From DASREM01 sp035652095 (GTDB lineage: Bacteria > Acidobacteriota > Terriglobia > Terriglobales > Acidobacteriaceae): a stretch of DNA of 64,000 nt. Both the position numbers and the translations under genes were made by a program. The notes under the pieces were generated by a model. It made no database searches, was not told the origin of the DNA, and saw only the letters and a program-made list of their open reading frames with translations. The stretch spans positions 1-64,000 of the forward strand of contig DASREM010000019.1 in assembly GCA_035652095.1 (NCBI GenBank). Direction: 5' to 3'. Below, in pieces: positions 1-8,876 of this stretch (within the stretch, counting starts at the first letter, position 1; each line of letters starts with the position of its first letter).

Positions 1-728
1 GCAAGTTCGGCTTCGACCTTGCCGCAGATCGCAGCTGCCGCAGAGTTCGGACGCGCAGCAACTTCGGTCAGATTGAATTTCGAAACGGCGTTCTCCAGCT
101 CTTTTCCGAGTTCCGTAGTTTCGCTGATGTTCAGTACATATAGGATTGGCTTCTCGCTGAGGAACATGAAGCCGCGAAAGCGTTTTTTGTCCTCGGGCGT
201 CATCTCCAGTTCGCGGAGCGGACGTTCGGTTTCAAGATGTGCCCTGGCACGCTTCAACAAATCAAATTCCCTTTCCAGTTCAGCAGAGCGCATCTTCTTT
301 AAATCTTTTTCGACCCGTTCAAGCCGTTTTTCGATCTGACCGAGATCGCTGACCATGAGATCGAATTCGACGTTCTTGATGTCGCGCAGCGGTTCGATCG
401 GACCTATGTGAGGAATGGAATCATCTTCGAAGGCCCGGACGACGTGGGCGAGCGCGTCGACCGGGCGCAGGTGCCCCAGAAATCCGGCTTCCTTCAGCGA
501 CTCCTGTCCGATGGCGCCGAGGTCCACATATTCAACCGAGGCATGGGTGAGTTTCTTGGGGTGGTACATGGCGGCGAGGCGATCGAGGCGGTCATCGGGA
601 ACTTTGGCAACCCCGATATGCGCCTCGCGCGGGTTGGAATAGCCCGCGGCCGGCGCCTGCGCCTTGGTGAGAATTCGAAACAGGGATGTCTTGCCTACCT
701 GGGGCAGGCCAATGATGCCAGTTTTCAT
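1..728 (-). CDS. YchF/OLA1-like GTPase-fold ATPase (3' end outside window)
   Basis: The minus-strand frame opens at ATG 728 and runs off the left edge, so about 242 N-terminal residues are visible. The P-loop GLPQVGKTS lies at residues 7-15 and an N-x-x-E motif (NISE) near residue 198. That replaces the NKxD of true GTPases and is the hallmark of the YchF/OLA1 family, which prefers ATP and binds ribosomes. The usual DIAGLV switch motif and the lysine-rich loop after it are altered (DLGAIG) and shortened, so this is a divergent member and perhaps a second paralogue rather than the housekeeping copy. A long coiled-coil stretch (about 125-185) fits the family's helical insertion. The C-terminal TGS domain would lie outside the window. 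Family confidence is good; the precise role is unknown. Confidence 0.85.
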   Translation of the reverse strand, partial: MKTGIIGLPQVGKTSLFRILTKAQAPAAGYSNPREAHIGVAKVPDDRLDRLAAMYHPKKLTHASVEYVDLGAIGQESLKEAGFLGHLRPVDALAHVVRAFEDDSIPHIGPIEPLRDIKNVEFDLMVSDLGQIEKRLERVEKDLKKMRSAELEREFDLLKRARAHLETERPLRELEMTPEDKKRFRGFMFLSEKPILYVLNISETTELGKELENAVSKFNLTEVAARPNSAAAAICGKVEAEL

Positions 729-865
729 ATGAATGTTTCCGGTCGGCGAACCACTCGCTGGGCTTCTTGCTCTTGACTATGAAAGGGAGCCCGCAATCTG
801 GATTCGAACGCTGCGGTGGCCAGATCCGCCTGGAGATTTAGCCGCTCAAGCAGGATAAACGATGG

Positions 866-1780
866 GTGGCGAATTGCCCAAGTTGCGCCGTGGTATTCTG
901 CAGCCGATTGAGACCCGCGCCGGCCAAATTCAAGCTCTCCCACGTTGCGGCTCTGTTCATTGGGTTCGTAGCGGCCGTTGGCGCGCAAGGCCAACTGGAA
1001 TTCCGCAAGTTGGATGAGGCGATTCTTCAGGCAAGGCTCGAAACGTTCTCCAGAAAGAACGACGAGCGAGAAGCGATGCTCAAGAAGCTGTTCCTGGAGT
1101 CTGGGTGTGATCCGAAGCAGATGTCGGAGCAGTTGGTGAAGAAGAAGATTGTTCCCAATCTGATCTGCGTGCTCCCCGGAGAGAGCGATGACATCATTCT
1201 GGTTGGAGCCCATTTCGACAAGGTGAACGCGGGGGACGGAGTTGTGGACAACTGGAGCGGCGCCAGCCTGCTCCCAAGCCTTCTGTACAGCCTGAATGAC
1301 AAGCCCAGGCACCATACCTTTGTCTTCGTTGGCTTCACAGGGGAAGAGTTGGGATTGGTGGGATCGGAGTTCTACGCCAGGAAACTCAGTACCGAACAGC
1401 GGTCGAAGGTCAAGGGCATGGTGAACCTGGATACACTCGGCCTGGGACCCACCAAGATCTGGGCGACGCATGCCGATCCGCCGATGCTGTTAGCAATCGG
1501 CTCGATTGCCCAAGCCATGAAGCTTCCCATCGGCGTGGTCAATGTTGACCAGGTGGGCTTGAGCGATTCAGAGTCGTTTGTGAAGTACAAGATTCCCCGC
1601 ATTACGATTCATTCGGTCACGCAGGAGACCTGGCCGCTTCTGCATACCGACAAAGACAAGCTCGCCGCCATCAAGATGGACGATTATTACGCCACGTATC
1701 GCTTGCTGGCTGGATACCTGGCGTACCTGGATACATATCTTGGAAAGCCGCCGGCAGCGCCTGCTCTGGCCACTCACTGA
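866..1780 (+). CDS. M28-family zinc metallopeptidase, probably exported
   Basis: The 304-residue product has a hydrophobic segment near residues 25-41 that looks like a signal peptide. A peptidase M28 core follows with its zinc ligands: H116-x-D118 in GAHFDKV, D128 in VDNWSGAS, the E160-E161 pair in FTGEELG, the later NLDTLG aspartate and a C-terminal histidine in TIHSV. M28 enzymes are typically aminopeptidases or carboxypeptidases that act outside the cytoplasm; the substrate cannot be told. The GTG start at 866 is only the first available codon in frame with the signal-like segment and has no strong ribosome binding site, so the N-terminus is uncertain. It converges on the next gene with a 7-nt overlap. 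Confidence 0.85.
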   Translation: MANCPSCAVVFCSRLRPAPAKFKLSHVAALFIGFVAAVGAQGQLEFRKLDEAILQARLETFSRKNDEREAMLKKLFLESGCDPKQMSEQLVKKKIVPNLICVLPGESDDIILVGAHFDKVNAGDGVVDNWSGASLLPSLLYSLNDKPRHHTFVFVGFTGEELGLVGSEFYARKLSTEQRSKVKGMVNLDTLGLGPTKIWATHADPPMLLAIGSIAQAMKLPIGVVNVDQVGLSDSESFVKYKIPRITIHSVTQETWPLLHTDKDKLAAIKMDDYYATYRLLAGYLAYLDTYLGKPPAAPALATH

Positions 1781-2265
1781 CGCGCGAGCAGTTGCTGGGC
1801 CGTCAGATAGATCACGAGCAATCCCATCACGAAAACTCCGATCTCCAGGCGCGTGGACCAGACGTGCAGGGCATCGAATTGAACGCGCGCGGAATCCGTG
1901 AGCGCAACCGTGTCGATCTCGCCCATGGACGTGCGCAGTGCCGCCATCTTTGGAGTAATCATGAATTGCGAGACGGCGGTGAGCGCGAGCATGGCGTAAA
2001 GCAACAGGTGCCGCAAGGCGAACGGATGCGGATCTCCGGTGGTGAAGCGGCCGTAGAGCATGGAGCAGAGCAGGAAGGCGGCCCCGGAAATGATTCCCAT
2101 CCAGTGCAAGGCCGTGAGCGAGCGGTTGACCACATTGCCCGCCAGATGTCTGGTGGGCAGCACGGCGGGATTGAAAACAGTGGGAGCGAGCACGAAGGCG
2201 AAGAAGATCAGACCGCCCATCCAGACGATCAGGGACAGGAGAATCAGGAAGCGGAGAATCGACAA
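1774..2265 (-). CDS. DUF4149-type integral membrane protein
   Basis: A 163-residue protein with four predicted transmembrane helices. It matches the DUF4149 (TMEM205-like) pattern: N-terminal helix with WMGGLIFF, then FNPAVLPTRHLAGNVVNRS, HWMG, and a C-terminal helix after the conserved HVWSTRLE segment. The function of the family is not established. I place the start at the TTG at 2265 because GAGGTG sits about six bases upstream and the first helix begins immediately. The open frame continues to 2415, but that upstream part reads as non-membrane, low-quality sequence. Confidence 0.8.
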   Translation of the reverse strand: MSILRFLILLSLIVWMGGLIFFAFVLAPTVFNPAVLPTRHLAGNVVNRSLTALHWMGIISGAAFLLCSMLYGRFTTGDPHPFALRHLLLYAMLALTAVSQFMITPKMAALRTSMGEIDTVALTDSARVQFDALHVWSTRLEIGVFVMGLLVIYLTAQQLLARQ

Positions 2266-2327
2266 GCGGTGCACCTCGCTGGCGGCATTATAGCCTTCGC
2301 GAAAAACTAACCCCAGAGGCATTGAGG

Positions 2328-2380
2328 TACACCGAGGCGAGGCGATCCACACCAAGGACACCGAGTTCCACCAAGGGAGA
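2328..2380. repeat. Degenerate copy of the CACNAAGGACAC intergenic repeat
   Basis: The stretch near 2349-2376 reads CAAGGACACCGAGTTCCACC. It closely resembles the left arm of the palindromic element at 4616-4709, which reads TAAGGACACGAGGTTCAC. It lies in the 206-base gap between the DUF4149 gene and the MoxR gene. I see no gene in this gap. Confidence 0.45.
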
Positions 2381-2471
2381 TGGCGTTCGATTGCGCGGCA
2401 TCCCTTCCCCATCACTTCCGATCAGGGTCGAGGACGTCTCTGGCTTTGGAATGAAGAAGCGCTCCGGGGAC

Positions 2472-3431
2472 TTAAACCGGGACGGGAACGCTTTCGACGA
2501 TTTCCTGCACGAATTGTTCGGCCTGTTCGGCCTTCTTCAGCGTGGAAGAGGAGAGCGCGTTGGGCACAACCCGGTGCGCAAAGACGGGAACGACCAAGGG
2601 CTTGAAATCTTCGGGCATGCAGAAGGTCCGGCCCTCGAGGAATGCCATGGCCTGTGCCGCACGATAAAGCATTTGGGAACCGCGAGGCGAAACCCCAAGT
2701 GCAAAGTGATCGGATTCGCGAGTCTTGCGTACGATATTCAGGGTGTACGTCACAAGGGAATCGTCCACTCGAACCTGGGTGATGGCACGCTGCATTTCGA
2801 TTACATCGGCGGCACTGAGCACGGGACGCATATGTTCCAGTTGCGAAGTCCCGGCTTCGGAGCGAAGGATTTCGCGCTCCGCCTTGTCGTCGGGATAGCC
2901 CATGCGTACCCGCATCAGGAACCGGTCCAGTTGCGACTCCGGCAAGGGATAGGTTCCGTGGTGCTCCACAGGGTTTTGCGTGGCAATCACGAGGAAGGGC
3001 TGGGGTAGCGGATAGGAGTGCGCGTCGACGGTAACCTGTCCTTCGTTCATGGCTTCGAGCAGCGCCGATTGGGTCTTGGGTGTGGTGCGATTGATTTCGT
3101 CTGCAAGAAGAATATTGGCGAAGACCGGCCCGCGTTTGAATTCGAATTCCTGCTCGATGGCGGAGTAGATGGAAATCCCCAGCACGTCCGAGGGCAGCAT
3201 GTCGCTGGTGAACTGAACACGTTGGAAAGTGCAGTCCAGGGAACGGGCCAGGGCCTGTCCGAGGGTCGTCTTGCCGACGCCGGGTACACCTTCAATGAGC
3301 AGGTGGCCTCGGGCCAGCATGGAGACCAGGGCCAGGCGCACCACCTCGTCTTTTCCGCGAATGACCTTGCGAAGTGCGGTCTCGAGTTGGGTTGCGCGAT
3401 GAGAGACGGCCGTAGCGGTTTCCGGGGACAT
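2472..3431 (-). CDS. MoxR-family AAA+ ATPase
   Basis: A 319-residue AAA+ protein of the MoxR (AAA_3) group. Walker A is GVPGVGKT at residues 48-55, Walker B is LLADEINR, sensor 1 is in VIATQNPVEHHGTYPLPESQLDRF, and the AAA lid domain follows. MoxR proteins act as chaperone-like ATPases, usually with a von Willebrand factor A-domain partner. No such partner gene is adjacent here. The ATG at 3431 fits the usual family length. A TTG 24 bases upstream is an alternative, and neither has a clear ribosome binding site. Family assignment is firm. Confidence 0.93.
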   Translation of the reverse strand: MSPETATAVSHRATQLETALRKVIRGKDEVVRLALVSMLARGHLLIEGVPGVGKTTLGQALARSLDCTFQRVQFTSDMLPSDVLGISIYSAIEQEFEFKRGPVFANILLADEINRTTPKTQSALLEAMNEGQVTVDAHSYPLPQPFLVIATQNPVEHHGTYPLPESQLDRFLMRVRMGYPDDKAEREILRSEAGTSQLEHMRPVLSAADVIEMQRAITQVRVDDSLVTYTLNIVRKTRESDHFALGVSPRGSQMLYRAAQAMAFLEGRTFCMPEDFKPLVVPVFAHRVVPNALSSSTLKKAEQAEQFVQEIVESVPVPV

Positions 3432-3638
3432 CGAATTGATTCTACTATGCACCAAGATGTGGGCCGAAAACCGGGAGTTGGAATGCGAGTACCAAAGTCA
3501 TGCAGTTCAAGGCCGGTACCGACAAGGAAATTCGACGGCTCAGGCCGGCCCAAAAGCTGGCATAGCACGCAGAACCAGAGGCCTTGTTCCATCCGCGTTG
3601 CGTTCACCTTCTGTCCCGCAGCGGTTGTGAAAACAATC

Positions 3639-4499
3639 TTACTGCGTGAACTCCGCGGGACGTCCGGTCAACCTCTCGATTCGTTTGGCGATCGGCGGAT
3701 GCGTCGAGAACAGACTTCCAAAATTCACTCCCAGCAGCGGCTGAATAATAAACAGGTGCGCGGTCGACGGTGTTGCTGCCATCGGAAGGCGTCGAGAATA
3801 GGCGTCCAGTTTGGAAAGCGCACTGGCCAGGGCATAGGGATTTCCGGTGAAATGTGCTCCGGTTGCGTCCGCCTGATACTCGCGCGAGCGTGAAACGGCC
3901 AACTGGATCAAACTGGCTGCGATGGGCGCGACGATCAGCATCAGCAGCGCGCCGAATCCACCTCCGCCGCGATCGCGATCGTTACGCTCCATACCCCCGA
4001 AAATCATGGCCCAGCGACCCATGCTGGCGAGCATGGTGACGGCGCCGGCAATGGTGGCGGCGACGGAGCTGATCAGAATGTCGCGGTTATTGACGTGGCC
4101 GAGTTCGTGCGCGAGCACGCCTTCGAGTTCCTCATCGTTCAGCAGCTGCAGAATCCCCTGCGTGACCGCGACCGAAGCGTGCTGGGGATTCCGGCCCGTC
4201 GCGAAAGCATTCGGCGAATCGTTCGGAATCACATACAGCTTGGGCATGGGAATGCCGATCTTCTGAGTCAGCCGTTCCACAACCGCGTACACGCGAGGCA
4301 GTTGCTCGCGGGTAACAGGCTGGGCCCGGTACATGGCCAGCGCAATCTTGTCGGAAAAGAAGTAGGAGACGAAGTTCATCACCGCCGCCAGCACAAGGGC
4401 GATGATCATGCCGTTCTGGCCTCCAAAGGCGCGCCCGAGGAACAGCAACAGAAGCGTTAAAGCTGTGAGCAAAAACGCGGTCTTAAAAGTGTTTCCCAT
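3639..4499 (-). CDS. htpX: HtpX membrane zinc metalloprotease
   Basis: The 286-residue product has two N-terminal transmembrane helices (about 7-24 and 29-47) and the gluzincin motif HELGH at 131-135. A further hydrophobic region follows, with the downstream zinc-ligand segment SREYQADATGA. Length and architecture match HtpX, the inner-membrane M48 protease that degrades damaged or misassembled membrane proteins. The ATG at 4499 is preceded by AGGAA at good spacing, which decides the start over the upstream open frame. HtpX is often heat- or envelope-stress induced; no operator is evident here. Confidence 0.93.
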   Translation of the reverse strand: MGNTFKTAFLLTALTLLLLFLGRAFGGQNGMIIALVLAAVMNFVSYFFSDKIALAMYRAQPVTREQLPRVYAVVERLTQKIGIPMPKLYVIPNDSPNAFATGRNPQHASVAVTQGILQLLNDEELEGVLAHELGHVNNRDILISSVAATIAGAVTMLASMGRWAMIFGGMERNDRDRGGGGFGALLMLIVAPIAASLIQLAVSRSREYQADATGAHFTGNPYALASALSKLDAYSRRLPMAATPSTAHLFIIQPLLGVNFGSLFSTHPPIAKRIERLTGRPAEFTQ

Positions 4500-4576
4500 A
4501 GAATTCCTACTAGAATAGATGTTACGCCGGTCTGGCGGATTCAGCGCGGTAGGGATCGCCGGAGGTGGGAACCCGC

Positions 4577-4709
4577 CACTGAGAGACACAGGTTCGCTGA
4601 GGAAGGAAAATCATCAACCACTAAGGACACGAGGTTCACAAAGGTCTTTCTTTGAGTGACTTGGCGCCTTTGGTTTTCATATCTCAGTGAACCTCAGCGT
4701 CCGCTGGTT
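4577..4709. repeat. Palindromic intergenic element with a degenerate neighbour copy
   Basis: Positions 4616-4639 and 4687-4709 form an imperfect inverted repeat whose arms end in GAGGTTCAC and GTGAACCTC and begin and end with AACCA and TGGTT. A third related stretch at 4577-4606 (CACTGAGAGACACAGGTTC) lies just to its left and another at 2349-2376. The 94-bp body could fold into a single hairpin. It looks like a REP- or MITE-like dispersed repeat. It fills the gap between the htpX start and the end of the next gene. Confidence 0.6.
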
Positions 4710-4721
4710 AGCTTTTGCCAG

Positions 4722-6029
4722 CTAAACCTTTGCGGACTCGCGCTTTAGCGCGCGAGCCAGGGTGGCATCGAGCGCCGCCTTGGCGCTCTCATATTCCTGC
4801 TGCGAGATGTGGCCCTGCTTGTGTTCCATCTCGAGCTGGAATAGTTCCTCTTTCAGCGCCTCGAGGAGCATTCCGGAGCGCGCGGGAGCCGCAGCAGGAG
4901 TGGGCGCCGCAGCCGACGTGCGAACCGGCTCAGGTAATTCGACATCGGTGGGCGCGAAATCGGGGACGGTGGCAACCGTACGTGAGCGGGTTGCGATGTA
5001 GAGGCCGCCGGCAACTAAAGCTGCAGCAAAGCCGCCCAGCAGCCACCAGCGATACTTTTCCAGCGGATCGGGCGCATCGATGGGAGGACCAAGCCCACCG
5101 CCCGGACGACTGTCGCGTCCGGCGGTCTGTCCTCCGCCACCCTGGCGAGTCCCGCCTTGTCCGCCACTCTCCTGCAAAGTGCCAGTACCGGAGACCTTGA
5201 ACCCCAACGGCTGCCCTACCTGCGTGTTCGAAGCAACCTGCACCACCGCGTCGGATTGCTGCGGATCCTGCATGGATTGGAAGCCTTTGCTGGAGCCGGG
5301 GTCGAATTGCATGGACTTGGGCAACATCACGACAAAGTGCTGGGTTGCGTACAGAGGTTTGGGATCGACGCTGAGCTGTCCGGTGTAGGGCAGGTGGTAG
5401 ACGACCTGGAATTGCGTCTCACCGGGACGCAGCGGGAAGATAAAGGCGTAACGATTCTTCTCCTTCTGAGGAACAGGCGCCGAATTTATGGGCTGACCAT
5501 TCGCGGTCTTGGCCAGGCCGGTATCAATCTGCGCCCCGTCAGGCAGGTAGAACTCAAAGTTCTGATCGTTCATCTGCGTGCGAGGCGGGTTCGAAGTGTT
5601 CTCCACGGCGAAGATGCGGACGCCCTGGATCTGAGTGTCATCCGCCTGGAAGCGCATGACGTCGGCGGTTACGCTGACATCGTTCAATTTTTTGGCAACA
5701 TCGTAAACCTGGACCTGCACCGAAGGAGTTCCGGGAGGCGCCATGGCATGGTACGTGACACCCTGGTGGATGGCGCGAAGCAGGTGCGGTGAGTCCGCAT
5801 TGTCGAGCTTGAAGCTGAACTTTCCATTGGCATCGGCTTTCGTACGGCCTGCCTCCTCCATGCCTTGCGACAGGCTAAGGAGGACGACCTCATCGCCGGC
5901 TGCGGGCTTGCCGGTGGTCCCGTTCGTAACGGTGCCACTGAGCGTTTGTGCCAGGGAGAGTGGTGCGATCAGGAAAAACGCGAATAACGCGGCTAGCACG
6001 CGATATTCGGCGAAACGGGGGAGTTTCAA
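4722..6029 (-). CDS. Carboxypeptidase-regulatory-like domain membrane protein of the ccm operon
   Basis: A 435-residue protein with a signal peptide (about 1-27), a carboxypeptidase-regulatory-like beta-sandwich (LSGTVTNGTTGKPAAG onward, about 30-110), and further beta-rich extracytoplasmic sequence. A Gly/Gln-rich linker follows, then one transmembrane helix near 330-350. The cytoplasmic tail contains a short SHOCT-like helix (LLEALKEELFQLE...GHISQQEYE). The TTG start at 6029 overlaps the ccmI-like stop as TTGA and has AGGAG about seven bases upstream, so it is translated as the last gene of the cytochrome c maturation operon. Its role is not known. Position suggests help with haem or apocytochrome handling, but that is inference. 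Confidence 0.75.
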   Translation of the reverse strand: MKLPRFAEYRVLAALFAFFLIAPLSLAQTLSGTVTNGTTGKPAAGDEVVLLSLSQGMEEAGRTKADANGKFSFKLDNADSPHLLRAIHQGVTYHAMAPPGTPSVQVQVYDVAKKLNDVSVTADVMRFQADDTQIQGVRIFAVENTSNPPRTQMNDQNFEFYLPDGAQIDTGLAKTANGQPINSAPVPQKEKNRYAFIFPLRPGETQFQVVYHLPYTGQLSVDPKPLYATQHFVVMLPKSMQFDPGSSKGFQSMQDPQQSDAVVQVASNTQVGQPLGFKVSGTGTLQESGGQGGTRQGGGGQTAGRDSRPGGGLGPPIDAPDPLEKYRWWLLGGFAAALVAGGLYIATRSRTVATVPDFAPTDVELPEPVRTSAAAPTPAAAPARSGMLLEALKEELFQLEMEHKQGHISQQEYESAKAALDATLARALKRESAKV

Positions 6030-6352
6030 ACCTTTGCTCCTTTGCTCGGGGTGCGGGCCGCGGAAGCCGCGGCAAAAGCGGCTTGTTCCAGGCGAGCGAT
6101 TTCGGCCAGCACGGCTGCTGCTTCTTCTTCCAGAGAGGACTTTAACGACTGGTAGTCCACGTCAGGCACTTTGCCTGCCTTGTATTCGAAGTTCAAATCG
6201 CGCAGGTTTTCGTACACCACTTCCCTGCGCTCGCGAAGATAGGAGAGGCGCGTCTTCTGCGGGCCCAGATACAGCTTGCCAGGCAAGTAAAAGACATAAA
6301 CCAGAACTCCCAGCGTGATGAGAGCGCAGGCCAGCAACACGATCGTGTTCAT
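6026..6352 (-). CDS. CcmI-like cytochrome c biogenesis membrane protein
   Basis: A 108-residue protein with one N-terminal transmembrane helix (about 3-22) followed by a charged, helical cytoplasmic part rich in Glu, Lys and Arg. Its ATG overlaps the ccmH stop as ATGA, and the gene sits between ccmH and the carboxypeptidase-like gene. The architecture resembles the N-terminal module of CcmI, which anchors the CcmF-CcmH haem lyase complex. The TPR domain of classical CcmI is absent. The name rests on position and topology more than on sequence motifs. Confidence 0.65.
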   Translation of the reverse strand: MNTIVLLACALITLGVLVYVFYLPGKLYLGPQKTRLSYLRERREVVYENLRDLNFEYKAGKVPDVDYQSLKSSLEEEAAAVLAEIARLEQAAFAAASAARTPSKGAKV

Positions 6353-6840
6353 AGGTCGGTCTCCCGGCGTGCCTGCTCGCGGAACTGATCGAGTTCCGGC
6401 CCGGTGACCGGGCGAACACCTCCGGCCATGGAGGGCAGAGCGCGTGACTTCCACTTCCGCACCAGCAGAATCGTCATGGCCAGCCCCAGCACAAGAGCCA
6501 CGTAAGGCATGATCCATGCGACCCTGTTGAAGCCGGCCTTGGTGGGCGCAGCCAGCACCGTGGTGCCGTACTTCTGTACGAACGATTGCAGCGTGAGGTC
6601 GTCGTTGTTGCCATTATCAAGCGCGGCCATCAGTTCGCCGCGCATGCGGTCGGAATAGGTGCAGCCGACGTGGTTGCACTCCAGCAGGATCTGGCTGCAG
6701 CCGCAAACACACATCAGGCGGTGCCCCAGATCCTTGAAGCGCGCCGATTCGTCGCCGGCCCCCAGAAACGTGAAGATCGCGACCAGGACAAGGGCCAACT
6801 TGAAAATCCGGTTGTGCAGTGAAAGTTTGGACATCAACAT
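6349..6840 (-). CDS. ccmH: CcmH-like apocytochrome c thiol-reducing protein
   Basis: The 163-residue product has an N-terminal hydrophobic signal/anchor, then a conserved cysteine block (LMCVCGCSQILLECNHVGC) and a C-terminal transmembrane helix (about 110-130) before a short tail. CcmH family proteins use a redox-active cysteine pair to keep the CXXCH site of apocytochrome c reduced for haem attachment at the CcmF complex. The motif here has the CxCxC form seen in many non-proteobacterial homologues instead of LRCxxC. The ATG at 6840 overlaps the ccmF stop by one base (TGATG), indicating coupled translation. Confidence 0.85.
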   Translation of the reverse strand: MLMSKLSLHNRIFKLALVLVAIFTFLGAGDESARFKDLGHRLMCVCGCSQILLECNHVGCTYSDRMRGELMAALDNGNNDDLTLQSFVQKYGTTVLAAPTKAGFNRVAWIMPYVALVLGLAMTILLVRKWKSRALPSMAGGVRPVTGPELDQFREQARRETDL

Positions 6841-8876
6841 CAGTCTCCGGCTCCCACCGGCGCTGGTTGTACTCGGGCGGGTGCGCTGACTCGCACGGGC
6901 GCAGCGTTCGGGATAAGAGCCGAGATCGTCCCCAGCACCATGACAATCACCCCGAGCCAGATCCACGGGACCAATGGATTCAGGTGCGCCTTAATGATGG
7001 GACGGCCGGTGTCCTGATTCACGCCTTCATAGACGATGTACAGGTCCTTGACCAGAAGGAAATCCTCGGCGACCGTGGCGTAGATCCGCGGAATGGTCTG
7101 AGCCTGCTGGCTCGCCTTGTAGAAGCGGCGCTCGGGATACATAGTGGTGATCTGCTTATCGCCACGCATTACGTTGATGATGGCCCACTCATTGCTGTAG
7201 TTGGGATTATCGTCCTGCGTGTAGGACTGGCAGACAAGCGTATAGGGGCCGAGCGTCATCTTGTCGCCAAAGCCCATTTCCTTCTCGACATCTTTGTTGA
7301 ACGGGGTACCCAGGATTCCGATGACCACCATGGCAACGCCGAAATGGACAATGTAGCCGCCATACCTGCGCGTGTTGCGATGCCACAAGTGCAGCATCGA
7401 GCCCAGCAGGTTCTGCCCGGTGTGGCGGGCGATCACACGTCCACCGCGAACAAACTCTGAGACAACCGTGAGCACGACCAGCGCGGCGAGCATCGCTGCC
7501 ATCAACGAATAGAAGTAGGAAATGTCATTCCAGGGGCGGACGCCGAAGATCATCATGGCAGCGCCGACGGCCAGCGCCCCGATCGAAGGCCACAGGAAAT
7601 TTCGCTTTAGGCTTTCAAGAGAGGTCTTGCGCCACGCGAGCAGAGGTCCGACTGCAGTTAACAGAAGCAGCAACAGAGTGACGGGAATCGCAACGTTGTT
7701 ATAGAACGGGGCCCCGACGGTGACCTTCTTGTCCTGCACCCATTCGGAAATCTTGGGGAACCACGTTCCCCACAGAACGGTGAAGCAAGCCAGGACAAAA
7801 AGAAGGTTGTTGAACAGAAAACTGGATTCGCGCGAGACCAGCGATTCCAGCTTATGTTCACTGCGCAAATGCGATTTGTTCTTCACGAAAAAGAACATGA
7901 AACTGGCGAAGCTGAGCGCCAGGAACCAGGCAAACCAGTCTCCGATCGAGGACTGGGCAAAGGCGTGGACGGAGCTGATAATTCCGCTGCGGGTAAGGAA
8001 CGTGCCCAGGATCGCCAGCCAGAAGGTGGCAAAGACAAGCCACATGTTCCAGACCTTCAGCATGCCGCGCTTTTCCTGCATCATGACCGAATGCAGGAAG
8101 GCGGTGCCGGTCAGCCAAGGCATGAGCGATGCATTCTCGACCGGGTCCCATCCCCAGTATCCGCCCCAGCCGAGAACGGAGTAGGCCCAGTGCGCGCCGA
8201 GGAAGATTCCCACCGTCAGGAAGCCCCAAGTCACCATCGTCCAGCGGCGGGTGATGTGAATCCAGCGCTCGCCGGGATAGCGCATGATGAGCGCCGCCAT
8301 GGCGAACGCGAACGGGATCGTGAAACCGACATAGCCCAGGTAAAGCATGGGCGGATGGATCACCATCTCGGGATACTGCAGCAGAGGATTCAAGCCATTG
8401 CCGTCGGCAGGGATCGAGCCCTGCATGACCGCAAACGGGTGCGCCGCGAAGTTCAACAGCATTAAAAAGAAGACTTGGACCGCTGCGATGATCACCGAAG
8501 CATAGGCAAACAGCCGGGCATCAGTCTTGTAGCGGAGGCGAAGGACCAATCCGTAGATCGCCAGCAGCAGAGACCAGAACAGCAGCGAGCCTTCCTGGCC
8601 CGACCAGAGCGTGGCAAATTTGTAGGGGGCGGGAAGATCGCGGTTGCTATGGTGAAAGATGTAGGCGATGGAAAAGTCGTCCTGGAAGGCTGAAACGACC
8701 AAGACCACAGACGCGAGGAATACCAGGGCGAATACCGCGATACCAGCCCGGCGAGCGGTCTCCCCGACCCGTTCGGAACCGGCGCCCGGGCGAGCCAAGG
8801 CAAGGCTTCCCGCCAGGAAACAGTAAGCGCTCAGGGCTAGCGCCAGTAGAAGCGCGTAACTACCTATTTGAGACAT
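6840..8876 (-). CDS. ccmF: CcmF haem lyase of the cytochrome c maturation system
   Basis: A 678-residue polytopic membrane protein with about 15 hydrophobic helices. It carries the tryptophan-rich WWD-type haem-handling motif (GWGGYWGWDPVENASLMPWL) and the flanking conserved histidines, for example in HPPMLYLGYVG. Length and motif order match CcmF, which ligates haem from CcmE to apocytochrome c with CcmH. It is the first gene of a four-gene minus-strand operon (ccmF, ccmH, ccmI-like, carboxypeptidase-like). ccmC and ccmE are not in the window. Confidence 0.95.
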   Translation of the reverse strand: MSQIGSYALLLALALSAYCFLAGSLALARPGAGSERVGETARRAGIAVFALVFLASVVLVVSAFQDDFSIAYIFHHSNRDLPAPYKFATLWSGQEGSLLFWSLLLAIYGLVLRLRYKTDARLFAYASVIIAAVQVFFLMLLNFAAHPFAVMQGSIPADGNGLNPLLQYPEMVIHPPMLYLGYVGFTIPFAFAMAALIMRYPGERWIHITRRWTMVTWGFLTVGIFLGAHWAYSVLGWGGYWGWDPVENASLMPWLTGTAFLHSVMMQEKRGMLKVWNMWLVFATFWLAILGTFLTRSGIISSVHAFAQSSIGDWFAWFLALSFASFMFFFVKNKSHLRSEHKLESLVSRESSFLFNNLLFVLACFTVLWGTWFPKISEWVQDKKVTVGAPFYNNVAIPVTLLLLLLTAVGPLLAWRKTSLESLKRNFLWPSIGALAVGAAMMIFGVRPWNDISYFYSLMAAMLAALVVLTVVSEFVRGGRVIARHTGQNLLGSMLHLWHRNTRRYGGYIVHFGVAMVVIGILGTPFNKDVEKEMGFGDKMTLGPYTLVCQSYTQDDNPNYSNEWAIINVMRGDKQITTMYPERRFYKASQQAQTIPRIYATVAEDFLLVKDLYIVYEGVNQDTGRPIIKAHLNPLVPWIWLGVIVMVLGTISALIPNAAPVRVSAPARVQPAPVGAGD

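Noticed and set aside
785..870. Possible tRNA on the minus strand (a GGATTCGAAC-like T loop)
   Set aside because: The flanking bases do not pair as a T stem and no anticodon or acceptor stem can be formed.
725..1471. Minus-strand open frame opposite the M28 peptidase gene
   Set aside because: The M28 zinc-binding residues are clear on the other strand; this translation shows no motif.
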